From contig CAZOWW010000131.1 in the NCBI GenBank assembly GCA_964583765.1, forward strand, positions 1 to 15,075: a DNA stretch of 15,075 nucleotides, written 5' to 3'. The position numbers and the translations under genes are program-made. This document shows, piece by piece, positions 6,618 to 14,053 of this stretch. The stretch is from CAZOWW01 sp964583765 (GTDB lineage Bacteria > Actinomycetota > Actinomycetes > Actinomycetales > Kineosporiaceae). The stretch's first letter is position 1. Each line of letters begins with the position of its first letter. The notes under the pieces are model-generated. The model was not told the DNA's origin. It did no database searches and worked only from the letters and a program-made list of their open reading frames with translations.

Positions 6618-9029
6618 GTGCGTGGATTCTCCGCCTGGACCCCGGTCGGTGAGCCGGTGGTCATCGCGGGACGGCGCATCACTGCGGGCATGTTCTACCT
6701 CGGGCACGGTCTGCCCGCCGTCCGCGGCGCAGTGGAACCCGCCCAGATCAATCCGCGTCTGCCCGTCGATCCGGTGGGGACCCACCCGTCCACGGATCCG
6801 GGCCCCGCCCCCAGTTATCACCTGCTGTCGGCCGCCCACCGGGCGCTCTACCTGGACTGGCTGGCGGGCGGACGGCGACGGGCGGACGTGCCGATCGGGT
6901 TGCCCGTGCTGTTCTGCTCCGGACTGGAGCGGCGGATCCTCGTCGATCACCGCGAGGATCCGTGCGCCGTCGGGGCCGAGCCGGCACAGTTCGCGGTGGA
7001 GGTGGCGCGCCTCGCGGACCTGTTCGGTGGGGAGTATCCGTCGTTCGCCCGTCATACCGCGGCCTTCCGGGAGGCCCTCGAGTTGCTCGCGGCGCCACCG
7101 GTCCGGCCACCGGGTGCCCCGTGGCCGGATGCTCCCGTGACCACCGGCGCGAAGGCGGGGCACGCGTCCTCCGAGGTGCCGCAACGGCTGAGGATCCTGC
7201 TGGCCCAGTGTGCGAACGCGGGCCGCGCGGTGCCTGCGGACTGGGTGCACGCCTGGGCCCGCCACCACCCGCTGCTCGTGCCGAGCACGCCGCAGCTCCG
7301 TTGCCCGGAGGAGTTCACCCGTCTGTTCCACCTGCGCCTGCAGGCGGCCTGGCCGCAGGGAGTCGTGCCGGAGGCGAGCGGCGCGCCGCCGATCCGGCTC
7401 GGGTACCGCCCGGCGAACCCCGGGATGGATTCCGTGGTGGTCGAGCGGCCCGATCTGCCGGATGTCCTGGCGGCTCCCCAGGCGATCCGCGTGCTCGCCG
7501 CGCTCACCGACGAGGTCACCGCCGCCCTGACGCCGTACAGCCGCTGGCTGGGACGGACGCCCGAGGGCCGGGAGAGCCTGGCCTCCACCCGGCTGCTCCC
7601 GACGGATCTGCTCCGCGCCGCCCCGGGACCGCTCCGGCCGCTCCTCGACTGGGCCACGCGCCACCTCGCCGCACGGAACCACGTCGTCGTCGAGGCGGCC
7701 GAACTCGCCACCCATTGGTCGAGCGCAGACCGGTCGGGACGCATGTCCCACGAGGAGGCGACGGCCTTCGCCGAGGTCCTCGACCGGATCGGAGTCGGGG
7801 TGGAGCCCGATGTCCGGTTCGGCGGATCGCCGCTGCACCCGGGACCGGCGGTGATCTTCCGGCTCGACCCCGCGGCGGCCACCCCGTCAGCCGGCACGGC
7901 GACTCCGGCACAAGCCGTCTCACCCCGGTTCACGGTCGCGGCACATCTGGTCGCCGTCGCGGCTGTGACCGTTCTCTCCGCCGCCGACAACCCCGGGACG
8001 GCGCAGGCGGGAGCGGTTGCCGTGACGGCGGAGCGACGTGACGACGTCGTCAACCGGGCGGTCACCGATCTGGCCGTGTACCTCGATCTGTCCGTCCGCG
8101 AGCGAGACCGGCTGACCGCCCGGCTCCACTGGCTCCTGGTCTCGCCGCCCGACGCCCGCACCGTGCAGCGGGCGGCCCTCCGGCTCGACGCCGATGCCCG
8201 GGACCGGGGAGGGGATTTCCTGGTGCGCCTGGCCACCGATGTCGGGGCCTGCGGCCATCGAGAGGTCGCCGCCCTCGCCGAGGGCTTTCGGCTGCTCGGG
8301 CTGCACCTCGACGAGCTGCACCGACGTCTCCACACCATGCTGACCGAATCCTCGTCCCCCACGGCCGTCCGTCCGGATGCGGAGCCGGTCGTCGTCCGGA
8401 GCCGCCGCGCCGCACGGTCAGGTCACACCCTCCCGTGGGTCGTCCCAACCTCCCCCGGACGACCTGCCGGCTACGCGGAGAACCCCGCCCGCCGCCCGCA
8501 GGAGGCGGCCGCGCCCGACGCACCGACCACCAGGCCCACCGCCTCGTCCGAGTTCCGGCTGCGGACGGCGGTCGTCGCGCACCGGATGGCGGAGACCGCG
8601 GCGGTCGAGGCGCTGCTGGCCCAGATCTTCTGCGACGGTACCGACGATGTCGGCGGGGCCCCGGCCGCAGGCCCGGCGAGCCGGCGACCGGAACACGGGA
8701 CGCCGTGCCCGGACGACGCGAGACCCGGCCGCCACGACAGCGGAGCGCCCGGCCCGGACGGCGATCCACCAGGTTCGCCCCCGGACGGGCAGGACCTCGA
8801 AGCGGCACCGCTCGCCCTGCTCACCACGATCCTCGCGGACGACGCCACCGGCGGGACCTGGACGACGGCCAGGTTCCGCGCCGAGGCGGCCCGGCACGAC
8901 CTGCTTCCCGCGGCCGCCCTGGACCTTCTCAACGACGAGGCGATCCGCCTCACCGGGGAACCGGTGCTCGACCTGGACGGCGATCTGCTCCGCGTCGACG
9001 CCGAGATTGCCGCGGAGCTGCTGACATGA
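6618..9029 (+). CDS. sngA: TerB_N/TerB/TerB_C protein, SngA of a Shango-like defence system
   Basis: The 803-residue protein has the three-part TerB architecture. TerB_N covers about residues 8-115: WTPVGEPVVIAGRRITAGMF with a GHGL turn, INPRLPVD, then SYHLLSAAHRALYLDWLAGG and LFCSGLERRILVD. A long helical middle follows. A TerB-like helical domain spans about 439-575 (AAHLVAVAAVTVLSAADNPG ... LHLDELHRRLH). TerB_C runs from about 647 to the end (VVAHRMAETAAVEALLAQIF ... LLNDEAIRLTGEPVLDLDGD) but is split by a Pro/Gly/Asp-rich linker around 680-735. TerB domains are named from tellurite resistance and have been linked to phage-defence complexes; in Shango SngA is the TerB component beside an ATPase and a helicase, as here. 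It is likely cytoplasmic, with no signal or membrane segment. The GTG start is supported by a leaderless promoter. Its stop overlaps the next start (ATGA). Confidence 0.85.
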   Translation: MRGFSAWTPVGEPVVIAGRRITAGMFYLGHGLPAVRGAVEPAQINPRLPVDPVGTHPSTDPGPAPSYHLLSAAHRALYLDWLAGGRRRADVPIGLPVLFCSGLERRILVDHREDPCAVGAEPAQFAVEVARLADLFGGEYPSFARHTAAFREALELLAAPPVRPPGAPWPDAPVTTGAKAGHASSEVPQRLRILLAQCANAGRAVPADWVHAWARHHPLLVPSTPQLRCPEEFTRLFHLRLQAAWPQGVVPEASGAPPIRLGYRPANPGMDSVVVERPDLPDVLAAPQAIRVLAALTDEVTAALTPYSRWLGRTPEGRESLASTRLLPTDLLRAAPGPLRPLLDWATRHLAARNHVVVEAAELATHWSSADRSGRMSHEEATAFAEVLDRIGVGVEPDVRFGGSPLHPGPAVIFRLDPAAATPSAGTATPAQAVSPRFTVAAHLVAVAAVTVLSAADNPGTAQAGAVAVTAERRDDVVNRAVTDLAVYLDLSVRERDRLTARLHWLLVSPPDARTVQRAALRLDADARDRGGDFLVRLATDVGACGHREVAALAEGFRLLGLHLDELHRRLHTMLTESSSPTAVRPDAEPVVVRSRRAARSGHTLPWVVPTSPGRPAGYAENPARRPQEAAAPDAPTTRPTASSEFRLRTAVVAHRMAETAAVEALLAQIFCDGTDDVGGAPAAGPASRRPEHGTPCPDDARPGRHDSGAPGPDGDPPGSPPDGQDLEAAPLALLTTILADDATGGTWTTARFRAEAARHDLLPAAALDLLNDEAIRLTGEPVLDLDGDLLRVDAEIAAELLT

Positions 9030-10444
9030 CCGCGGCCGTCCCGTTCCCGGCGAACCGGATCCGGCCCCGGGAACGGGACGCGGTGATCGCAGCGCTGCGT
9101 GCCGGCGTCGTTCCGAACCTCGGTCTCCAGCACGTGCAGGTCGGGCGAGCGGCCGAGATCGAGGCGATCGTGGCCGACCTCACCCGGATCAGCGACGGAG
9201 GATCGAGTGTCCGGTTCGTGGTCGGCGCATACGGTTCCGGCAAGACGTTCTTCCTCCGCCTCACCCGCGCCATCGCGCTGGAGAAGCGCCTGGTCACCGT
9301 GCATGCGGATCTCAGCCCCGGGCGACGACTGCATGCCACCTCCGGGCAGGCACGTGCCCTCTACACCGCGCTCGCGAGCAACCTGTCCACCCGCGCCCGG
9401 CCGGACGGCGGTGCGCTGCCCAGCGTCGTGGAACGGTTCGTCATGCAGGCGCTGGCCCGGGCGCGGGTCGAGAACACCGATCCGGAGTCCGTGATTCACG
9501 CGCAACTGGACGAGCTCACGGCCTCGGTCGGCGGATACGACGTCGCCCACGTGCTCGCCCGGTACTGGCACGGGCACGAGCACGATGACGAGCAGCTCCG
9601 GACCGATGCGATCCGTTGGCTGCGCGCGGAGTTCGACTCCCGGGCGGACGCCCGCCGCGCATTGGGGGTGCGGACCATCATCGGAGACGGGAACATCCAC
9701 GAGCATCTGAAGATCATGTCGGTCTTCGTGCGGCTCGCAGGCTTCGACGGCCTCCTCGTCTGCCTCGACGAGCTGGTCAACCTCTACCGGCTGCCCAGTG
9801 CCCAGGCCCGCTCGGCCAACTACGAGCAGATCCTCACCATGATCAACGAGAGTCTCCAGGGGTCGGCCCCGTATCTCGGCTTCCTGCTGGCCGGTACCCC
9901 TGAGGTGCTGCTGGACACGCGTCGCGGTCTGTTCTCCTACCCCGCGTTGGCGTCCCGCCTGGCGGAGAACACCTTCGCCCGTCAGGGGCTGGCAGACCGG
10001 TCGGGACCGGTGCTGCGCCTGGAGAACCTCTCTCCCGAGGACCTCTACGTGCTGCTGACCAAGCTCCGGCACGTCTACGCCGGCGGCGATCCGACCGCCT
10101 ACCTCGTGCCGGACGAGGCCTTGACCGCCTACCTACGGCACTGCGCGGCACGGATCGGGGACGCCTGTTTCCGCACTCCGCGACAGACCGTGAAGGGTTT
10201 CCTCGACCTCCTGGCGATGCTCGACCAGCATCCGCACCTGGAGTGGCGCGACCTGCTCACCCGGGTTGACCTGACCGACCGGACGGACCCGAGCGACCCG
10301 GCGGACCCGGCGCACCCGACGGACCCGGCGCACCCGACGGACCTCGCGCCGACGAACGCCCACGGGCACGACCGCGGAACCCCCACCGGCGGACGCGAGA
10401 CGGACGACCCGGATGACGACGAGCTGGCCCGGTTCCGGCTCTGA
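9026..10444 (+). CDS. sngB: DUF2791/BrxD-like ATPase, SngB of a Shango-like defence system
   Basis: The 472-residue protein is a P-loop ATPase. Walker A is GAYGSGKT at residues 67-74 (Lys73); Walker B is GLLVCLDEL with Asp248-Glu249. A sensor-like strand LGFLLAGTPEVLLDTRRGLF and RLAENTFARQG follow, and the lead-in NLGLQHVQVGRAAEIEAIVADL is typical of BrxD-like proteins. In Shango this ATPase acts with SngA and the helicase SngC; it presumably uses ATP hydrolysis to control or load the complex on DNA. The ATG at 9026 overlaps the sngA stop (ATGA), with GGAG eight bases before it. The C-terminal ~50 residues are an unusual Asp/Pro/His-rich tail encoded by an 18-bp repeat, and the last 32 bp overlap sngC. 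Confidence 0.87.
   Translation: MTAAVPFPANRIRPRERDAVIAALRAGVVPNLGLQHVQVGRAAEIEAIVADLTRISDGGSSVRFVVGAYGSGKTFFLRLTRAIALEKRLVTVHADLSPGRRLHATSGQARALYTALASNLSTRARPDGGALPSVVERFVMQALARARVENTDPESVIHAQLDELTASVGGYDVAHVLARYWHGHEHDDEQLRTDAIRWLRAEFDSRADARRALGVRTIIGDGNIHEHLKIMSVFVRLAGFDGLLVCLDELVNLYRLPSAQARSANYEQILTMINESLQGSAPYLGFLLAGTPEVLLDTRRGLFSYPALASRLAENTFARQGLADRSGPVLRLENLSPEDLYVLLTKLRHVYAGGDPTAYLVPDEALTAYLRHCAARIGDACFRTPRQTVKGFLDLLAMLDQHPHLEWRDLLTRVDLTDRTDPSDPADPAHPTDPAHPTDLAPTNAHGHDRGTPTGGRETDDPDDDELARFRL
10285..10338 (+). repeat. 18-bp in-frame minisatellite in the sngB tail
   Basis: GGACCCGGCGCACCCGAC occurs perfectly at 10303-10320 and 10321-10338, preceded in register by a diverged copy at 10285-10302; a decayed fourth follows. 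It encodes the hexapeptide series DPAHPT. Being a multiple of three, copy-number change would not break the frame. Confidence 0.8.
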
Positions 10445-12704
10445 GCCCGGCTCCGGGTTCGAGCCGAGCGACGGATCCGCCTCCGCTGCCTTCCACCGCT
10501 TCCACCCCGAGGTGCAGCGCTGGATCTACGACTCCGGCTGGGAACACCTACGGGACATCCAGGAACTCGCCGCGCCGGGAGTGCTCGCCGGCGAGCGCGA
10601 TCTGGTCCTCTCCGCGAGCACGGCGAGCGGCAAGAGCGAGGCCGCCTGGCTGCCCATCTGCTCGGTCCTGCGGCGTGAGCTGGACGCCGGGCGCCGTCCA
10701 CTCGGGGTCCAGACGGTCGTCGTCAGCCCCCTGAAGGCCTTGATCAACGATCAGTATCAGCGGCTCTCCGACCTCTGCGACCGGGTGGGGCTTCCGGTAC
10801 ACCGCTGGCACGGCGACGTCCCCGGCAGCCGCAAGGCCCTCGTGCTGCGCGCGCCCAGCGGCTTCCTGCTCATCACCCCCGAGTCGCTGGAGGCCCTGTT
10901 CGTACGGCAGGGCACCGAGATCGGGCGGTTGTTCGGGGACCTGCGCTACGTCGTGATCGACGAGTTGCACTCCTTCATAGGGACGGCCCGCGGGGCGCAG
11001 CTCCAGTCGCTCGTGCACCGGATCGAGCTGCGGATCAGGCGCCGAGTGCCCCGGATCGCCCTGTCCGCCACTCTCGGCGATCTGTCAGCCGCGGCCGAGT
11101 TCCTCCGTCCCGGCGCGGGCCGGGAGGTCGAGGTCGTCGCTGCCGATTCGGACGCCGGCGGCGATGTGCGTCTCCAGGTGCGGGGGTACCTCATGGCGGA
11201 TCCGCCGGCACCGACGCACGCCGACCGGATCGCCGATGATGTCTTCGCCACGGTGCACGGCGGAGACAACCTCGTGTTCGCCAACTCCCGGGCCGCAGTC
11301 GAGGAGTACGCCGATCTGCTGGCGCAGCGGGCTGCGGCGGCCGGGAACCGCACCGAGTTCCTGGCCCACCACGGCAGCCTTGCCCGGGAGCTCCGCGAGG
11401 ACGTCGAGGCGAGGCTGCGTGATCCGGACCGCCAGGTCACGGCAGTGTGCACCTCCACCCTGGAGCTGGGCATCGACGTGGGCAGCGTCGATGCGATTGC
11501 CCAGCTCGGCGCCCCGCTCACGGTGACCGGTCTGCGGCAGCGCCTGGGCCGCTCCGGACGTCGTCCCGGCCGTCCCGCCGTCCTGCGCGTGTACGTCTGG
11601 GAGAGCCGGACCTGCGAGACGTCGCCGCCCCCGGACGCGTTGCGCGGCGAGCTCTTCCAGACCGTCGCCATGGTCGAGCTGCTTCTCGCCGGCTGGTACG
11701 AACCCCCGCACGCGGCAGGCGCCCAGCTGTCCACGCTGATCCAGCAGATCCTCTCGGTGACGGCCGAGCGCGGGGGCGAACGGGCCGATCGGCTCCACCG
11801 CGACCTGTGCAGGAACGGACCGTTCACCAGCGTGAACCGATCCGTGTTCGCCCAGCTCCTGCGGGACCTCGGACGGCACGACCTGCTCCGGCAGGACGCG
11901 GACGGCGTGCTGCTGCCCGGCGGGCGCGGGGACCGGCTCGTCAACCACCACAGCTTCTACGCGGCCTTTCGCACCTCCACCGACCATCGGCTCGTCGCCG
12001 GTGGTCGCTCCATCGGCACCCTGCCCGTCCAGCGGCCGTTGCTGCCGGGGACGCTGCTCATCTTCGGCGGACGGCGGTGGCGGGTCGTGAACATCGACCC
12101 GGAACGCCGCGTGATCTACCTGACACCCTCGGACAGCGGCCAGCCGCCCTCCTTCGCCGGCAACGGCGGCGAGACCGCGGACGAGGTCCGCATGCTGATG
12201 CGCGATCTCTATCTGTCCGCGGAGGTGCCCCGGTACCTCGACCCCGTCGCCCGGCAACTGCTGGCCGAGGGACGGAAGCAGTTCCACCGGCACGGCCATG
12301 CCACGCAACAGCTCTTCGACTGGCGCGGCGAGGCACTGCTCTTCCCCTGGCGCGGCGACCGGATCATGAACACGCTCCTGGTCGTCCTGGCGAGCCACGG
12401 GTGGACGGTCGGACAGGACGGCCTGTGCCTGACCGTGCACGACCTCAGGGCGGTCGACCTCTGGGAGGTACTTGCGGACCTGGCCCGGACTCCACCTCCC
12501 GACCCCGTGGACCTCGCCCGCACGGTGCGCGTGCAGACCCGTGAGAAGCACGACCACTACCTCGGAGACGACAACCTGGCGCTCGCCTACGCCGGACGTT
12601 CGCTCGACGTCCCCGGCACCTGGGACCTGCTGGCCGACCTGGCCCGGCTGCCGCCACCGGTGGACCCGCCGTCCCGCGGAGGGTCCGTGGGCGAGGACAC
12701 CTGA
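10413..12704 (+). CDS. sngC: Lhr/BrxHI-like DExH superfamily II helicase, SngC of a Shango-like system
   Basis: The 763-residue protein is a superfamily II helicase. Motif I is STASGKSE with Gly73-Lys74-Ser75, motif Ia VVSPLKALINDQ, motif II DELH at 183-186, motif III SAT at 218-220, and motif VI QRLGRSGRR at 376-384. The TSTLELGIDVG motif V and the long C-terminal extension after residue ~400 (RRWRVVNIDPERRVIYLTPS and beyond) resemble Lhr-type helicases and BrxHI of type 2 BREX. These unwind or translocate along nucleic acid using ATP. The ATG at 10413 lies inside the sngB tail, a 32-bp out-of-frame overlap; a GTG or ATG further in would cut into the conserved FHPEVQRWIYDSGW lead-in. It completes the SngA-SngB-SngC set and is followed directly by a terminator-like stem. 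Confidence 0.9.
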   Translation: MTTSWPGSGSEPGSGFEPSDGSASAAFHRFHPEVQRWIYDSGWEHLRDIQELAAPGVLAGERDLVLSASTASGKSEAAWLPICSVLRRELDAGRRPLGVQTVVVSPLKALINDQYQRLSDLCDRVGLPVHRWHGDVPGSRKALVLRAPSGFLLITPESLEALFVRQGTEIGRLFGDLRYVVIDELHSFIGTARGAQLQSLVHRIELRIRRRVPRIALSATLGDLSAAAEFLRPGAGREVEVVAADSDAGGDVRLQVRGYLMADPPAPTHADRIADDVFATVHGGDNLVFANSRAAVEEYADLLAQRAAAAGNRTEFLAHHGSLARELREDVEARLRDPDRQVTAVCTSTLELGIDVGSVDAIAQLGAPLTVTGLRQRLGRSGRRPGRPAVLRVYVWESRTCETSPPPDALRGELFQTVAMVELLLAGWYEPPHAAGAQLSTLIQQILSVTAERGGERADRLHRDLCRNGPFTSVNRSVFAQLLRDLGRHDLLRQDADGVLLPGGRGDRLVNHHSFYAAFRTSTDHRLVAGGRSIGTLPVQRPLLPGTLLIFGGRRWRVVNIDPERRVIYLTPSDSGQPPSFAGNGGETADEVRMLMRDLYLSAEVPRYLDPVARQLLAEGRKQFHRHGHATQQLFDWRGEALLFPWRGDRIMNTLLVVLASHGWTVGQDGLCLTVHDLRAVDLWEVLADLARTPPPDPVDLARTVRVQTREKHDHYLGDDNLALAYAGRSLDVPGTWDLLADLARLPPPVDPPSRGGSVGEDT

Positions 12705-12736
12705 CGCGGCGTGCCGCCCGACCGCGGACGCCGCGT
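12704..12736 (+). terminator. Candidate terminator at the end of the sng operon
   Basis: ACGCGGCGT (12704-12712) and ACGCCGCGT (12728-12736) form a perfect 9-bp stem with a 15-base loop, starting on the last base of the sngC stop codon. There is no U tract, so it would be an actinobacterial hairpin-only terminator. It could alternatively act as an mRNA-stability structure. Confidence 0.5.
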
Positions 12737-12792
12737 ACCACCGTCCGGCGCCCCGCCCTTGCCCATTTCCTTCCCGGACGACACCGAAGGGA

Positions 12793-12811
12793 AGTATTCC
12801 ATCGGTATACT
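12793..12811 (+). promoter_or_regulatory. Leaderless promoter and possible operator of the toxin-antitoxin pair
   Basis: TATACT (12806-12811) is an excellent -10 element ending six bases before the antitoxin GTG at 12818, so transcription should begin on the start codon. An inverted repeat AGTAT-N9-ATACT (12793-12797 and 12807-12811) overlaps it, and GTAT recurs in direct orientation. Ribbon-helix-helix antitoxins usually bind such short half-sites to repress their own operon, so this is a plausible autoregulatory operator. Confidence 0.55.
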
Positions 12812-12817
12812 CCCCCC

Positions 12818-13093
12818 GTGGCTGACACGACCATCAAGGTGGACAGCACCGTACGGGACCGCCTGGCGGTCCTGGCCGCTCAGCGAGGGTGCACCATCCG
12901 CGACCTCGTGACCGCGCTGGCCGAGGCGACTCTCACTCGTGAGGAACTGGCAGCCCGGCAGGCCGCCGTCGCGGCCTACGTCACTGAGCACCTGCGGCCC
13001 GAGTTCAGCACTGCCGACATCACCGCCGGGGAGCAGTTCTGGCAGGAACTGGAGGCCGACCAGCGGCATGAGCGCAAGCGGTTGGCCGGGTGA
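12818..13093 (+). CDS. Ribbon-helix-helix (CopG/VapB-like) antitoxin
   Basis: The 91-residue product begins ADTTIKVDSTVRDRLAVLAA, the strand followed by two helices (RDRLAVLAAQRG, TIRDLVTALAEATL) of a ribbon-helix-helix DNA-binding domain. The C-terminal half (about 40-91) is charged and helical and would be the toxin-binding tail. Such antitoxins neutralise the partner by direct binding and repress the operon. The GTG start is fixed by the leaderless promoter. The stop overlaps the next start as GTGA, as usual for antitoxin-toxin pairs. It sits 113 bp after sngC and has its own promoter, so it is a separate unit. Confidence 0.8.
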   Translation: MADTTIKVDSTVRDRLAVLAAQRGCTIRDLVTALAEATLTREELAARQAAVAAYVTEHLRPEFSTADITAGEQFWQELEADQRHERKRLAG

Positions 13094-13497
13094 ACGGCGC
13101 AGGCGTCGTTTTCGACCACACCGCCCTGCTCGCACTGGGTTCCGGCAGCCAACTGGCCTCTCAGCTGGTCGTGGCCGCCCACGGGCAGGTCGGCCGTCAC
13201 GTGTACACGCCGGCCCTGTGCCTGGCCGCCGCAGTCGCCCAACGGCCGGCCCTGGCCGACCACATCGGTGCCCTGCCGGCCATGGAAGTCATCGAGCTCG
13301 GCTTCACCGCCGCAGGCAGCGTCGGGCACCTGATCGCCGACGGCGCGGACTGGCAGGCCTGCCAGGCGATCGACGCCGCCCGCCCGAGCGCCGAATGGCC
13401 GCACGGACTGCCCGTGGTCACCGCACTGCCCGCCCTCTACCGCCCCCACGGGATCGCCCTCATCCCCCTGGAGAAGGGCTCCCCCGGCGGTCAGTAG
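13090..13497 (+). CDS. PIN-domain-like (VapC-like) putative toxin
   Basis: The 135-residue product starts VVFDHTALLALGSGSQLASQ, where Asp9 matches the first acidic residue of PIN ribonucleases, and has alternating strands and helices (VYTPALCLAAAVAQ, MEVIELGFTAAGSVGHLIA). PIN toxins cut RNA using three or four acidic residues. Here the C-terminal VVTALPALYRPHGIALIPL matches the usual VTxD strand except that the aspartate position is Leu. So the active site may be incomplete or rearranged, or the protein may be a PIN-fold relative without nuclease activity. Pairing and GTGA overlap with the ribbon-helix-helix gene support the toxin role. Its last 7 bp overlap the convergent aldolase pseudogene. 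Confidence 0.6.
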   Translation: MNGAGVVFDHTALLALGSGSQLASQLVVAAHGQVGRHVYTPALCLAAAVAQRPALADHIGALPAMEVIELGFTAAGSVGHLIADGADWQACQAIDAARPSAEWPHGLPVVTALPALYRPHGIALIPLEKGSPGGQ

Positions 13498-14033
13498 AGG
13501 GCGGCCCTGCCGTCGGCGCCGAACAGCCGGATCTTGTGCGCGGCGGTCTCCTGCATCGCCGCGATGCAAGGTGGCTGGATCACGTTCGGCTCGCGCAGCC
13601 CGGCGTCCCGCAGGACCTCGCGCAGGTGCGCGTGGTAGGCGACCTTGAGGTCACTCGAAATATTGATCTTCGTGATGCCCAGGGCCACGGACCGGGCGAT
13701 CTCCTCATCGGGGTTGGCCTAACCCCCGTGCAGGACCAACGGCACCGCGACCTTGGCCTTGATGTCCGCGAGGAGGTCCAACCTGAGCTCGGGTTTCCGC
13801 CACGCGGGGTAGATGCCGTGGCAGGTGCCGATCGCGATCGCCAGGTTGTCCACACCGGTGCGCTCGACGAACTGCGCCGCGCCGTCCGGATCGGTGTGGA
13901 TGATCGGCGCCGCCAGTCGCTCGCTGATGGCGACGATGCCCTGGCACATCGCCCAGTCACTGATGTTGAACGCGGGCACGGCGAACCGGTGCTCGTCCGC
14001 GACCGCGAGCATCCGGTGACCGGTCATCAACAT
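13491..14033 (-). pseudogene. Class II fructose-bisphosphate/tagatose aldolase remnant
   Basis: The minus-strand product reads LMTGHRMLAVADEHRFAVPA then FNISDWAMCQGIVAISERLA, a normal class II aldolase start. It then jumps from APIIH straight to TDPDGAAQFVERTGVDNLAI and GTCHGIYP, which normally lie about 100 residues further on. The lost segment would hold the catalytic Asp and a zinc-binding His (LDH-type motif). A second lesion follows: LVLHGG is followed by TAG (13719-13721) where HGGS is expected; the frame then continues ANPDEEIARSVALGITKINI to GADGRAALY. The start ATG at 14033 has AAAGGAG about seven bases upstream, so it was once well translated. About 180 codons remain of a usual ~280. 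It lies 20 bp after the kinase-like gene, probably the same operon. Inactive with high probability. Confidence 0.85.
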
Positions 14034-14053
14034 GATCTCTCCTTTTCGCCCGG

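Noticed and set aside
6618..9029. Tellurite-resistance (ter) operon membership of the TerB gene
   Set aside because: No terC, terD/E, terA or terZ neighbours; the TerB_N/TerB_C architecture beside an ATPase and a helicase points to defence instead.
8471..10072. Long open frame on the minus strand (over 500 codons) opposite sngA/sngB
   Set aside because: It is an antisense shadow of high-GC codon bias: composition-driven, no recognisable domain, and it crosses the ends of two well-supported genes.
1821..12704. BREX system, because of BrxD-like ATPases and a BrxHI-like helicase
   Set aside because: No PglX methyltransferase, PglZ phosphatase-like protein, BrxC or BrxB is present, while a TerB protein is; the set fits Shango better.
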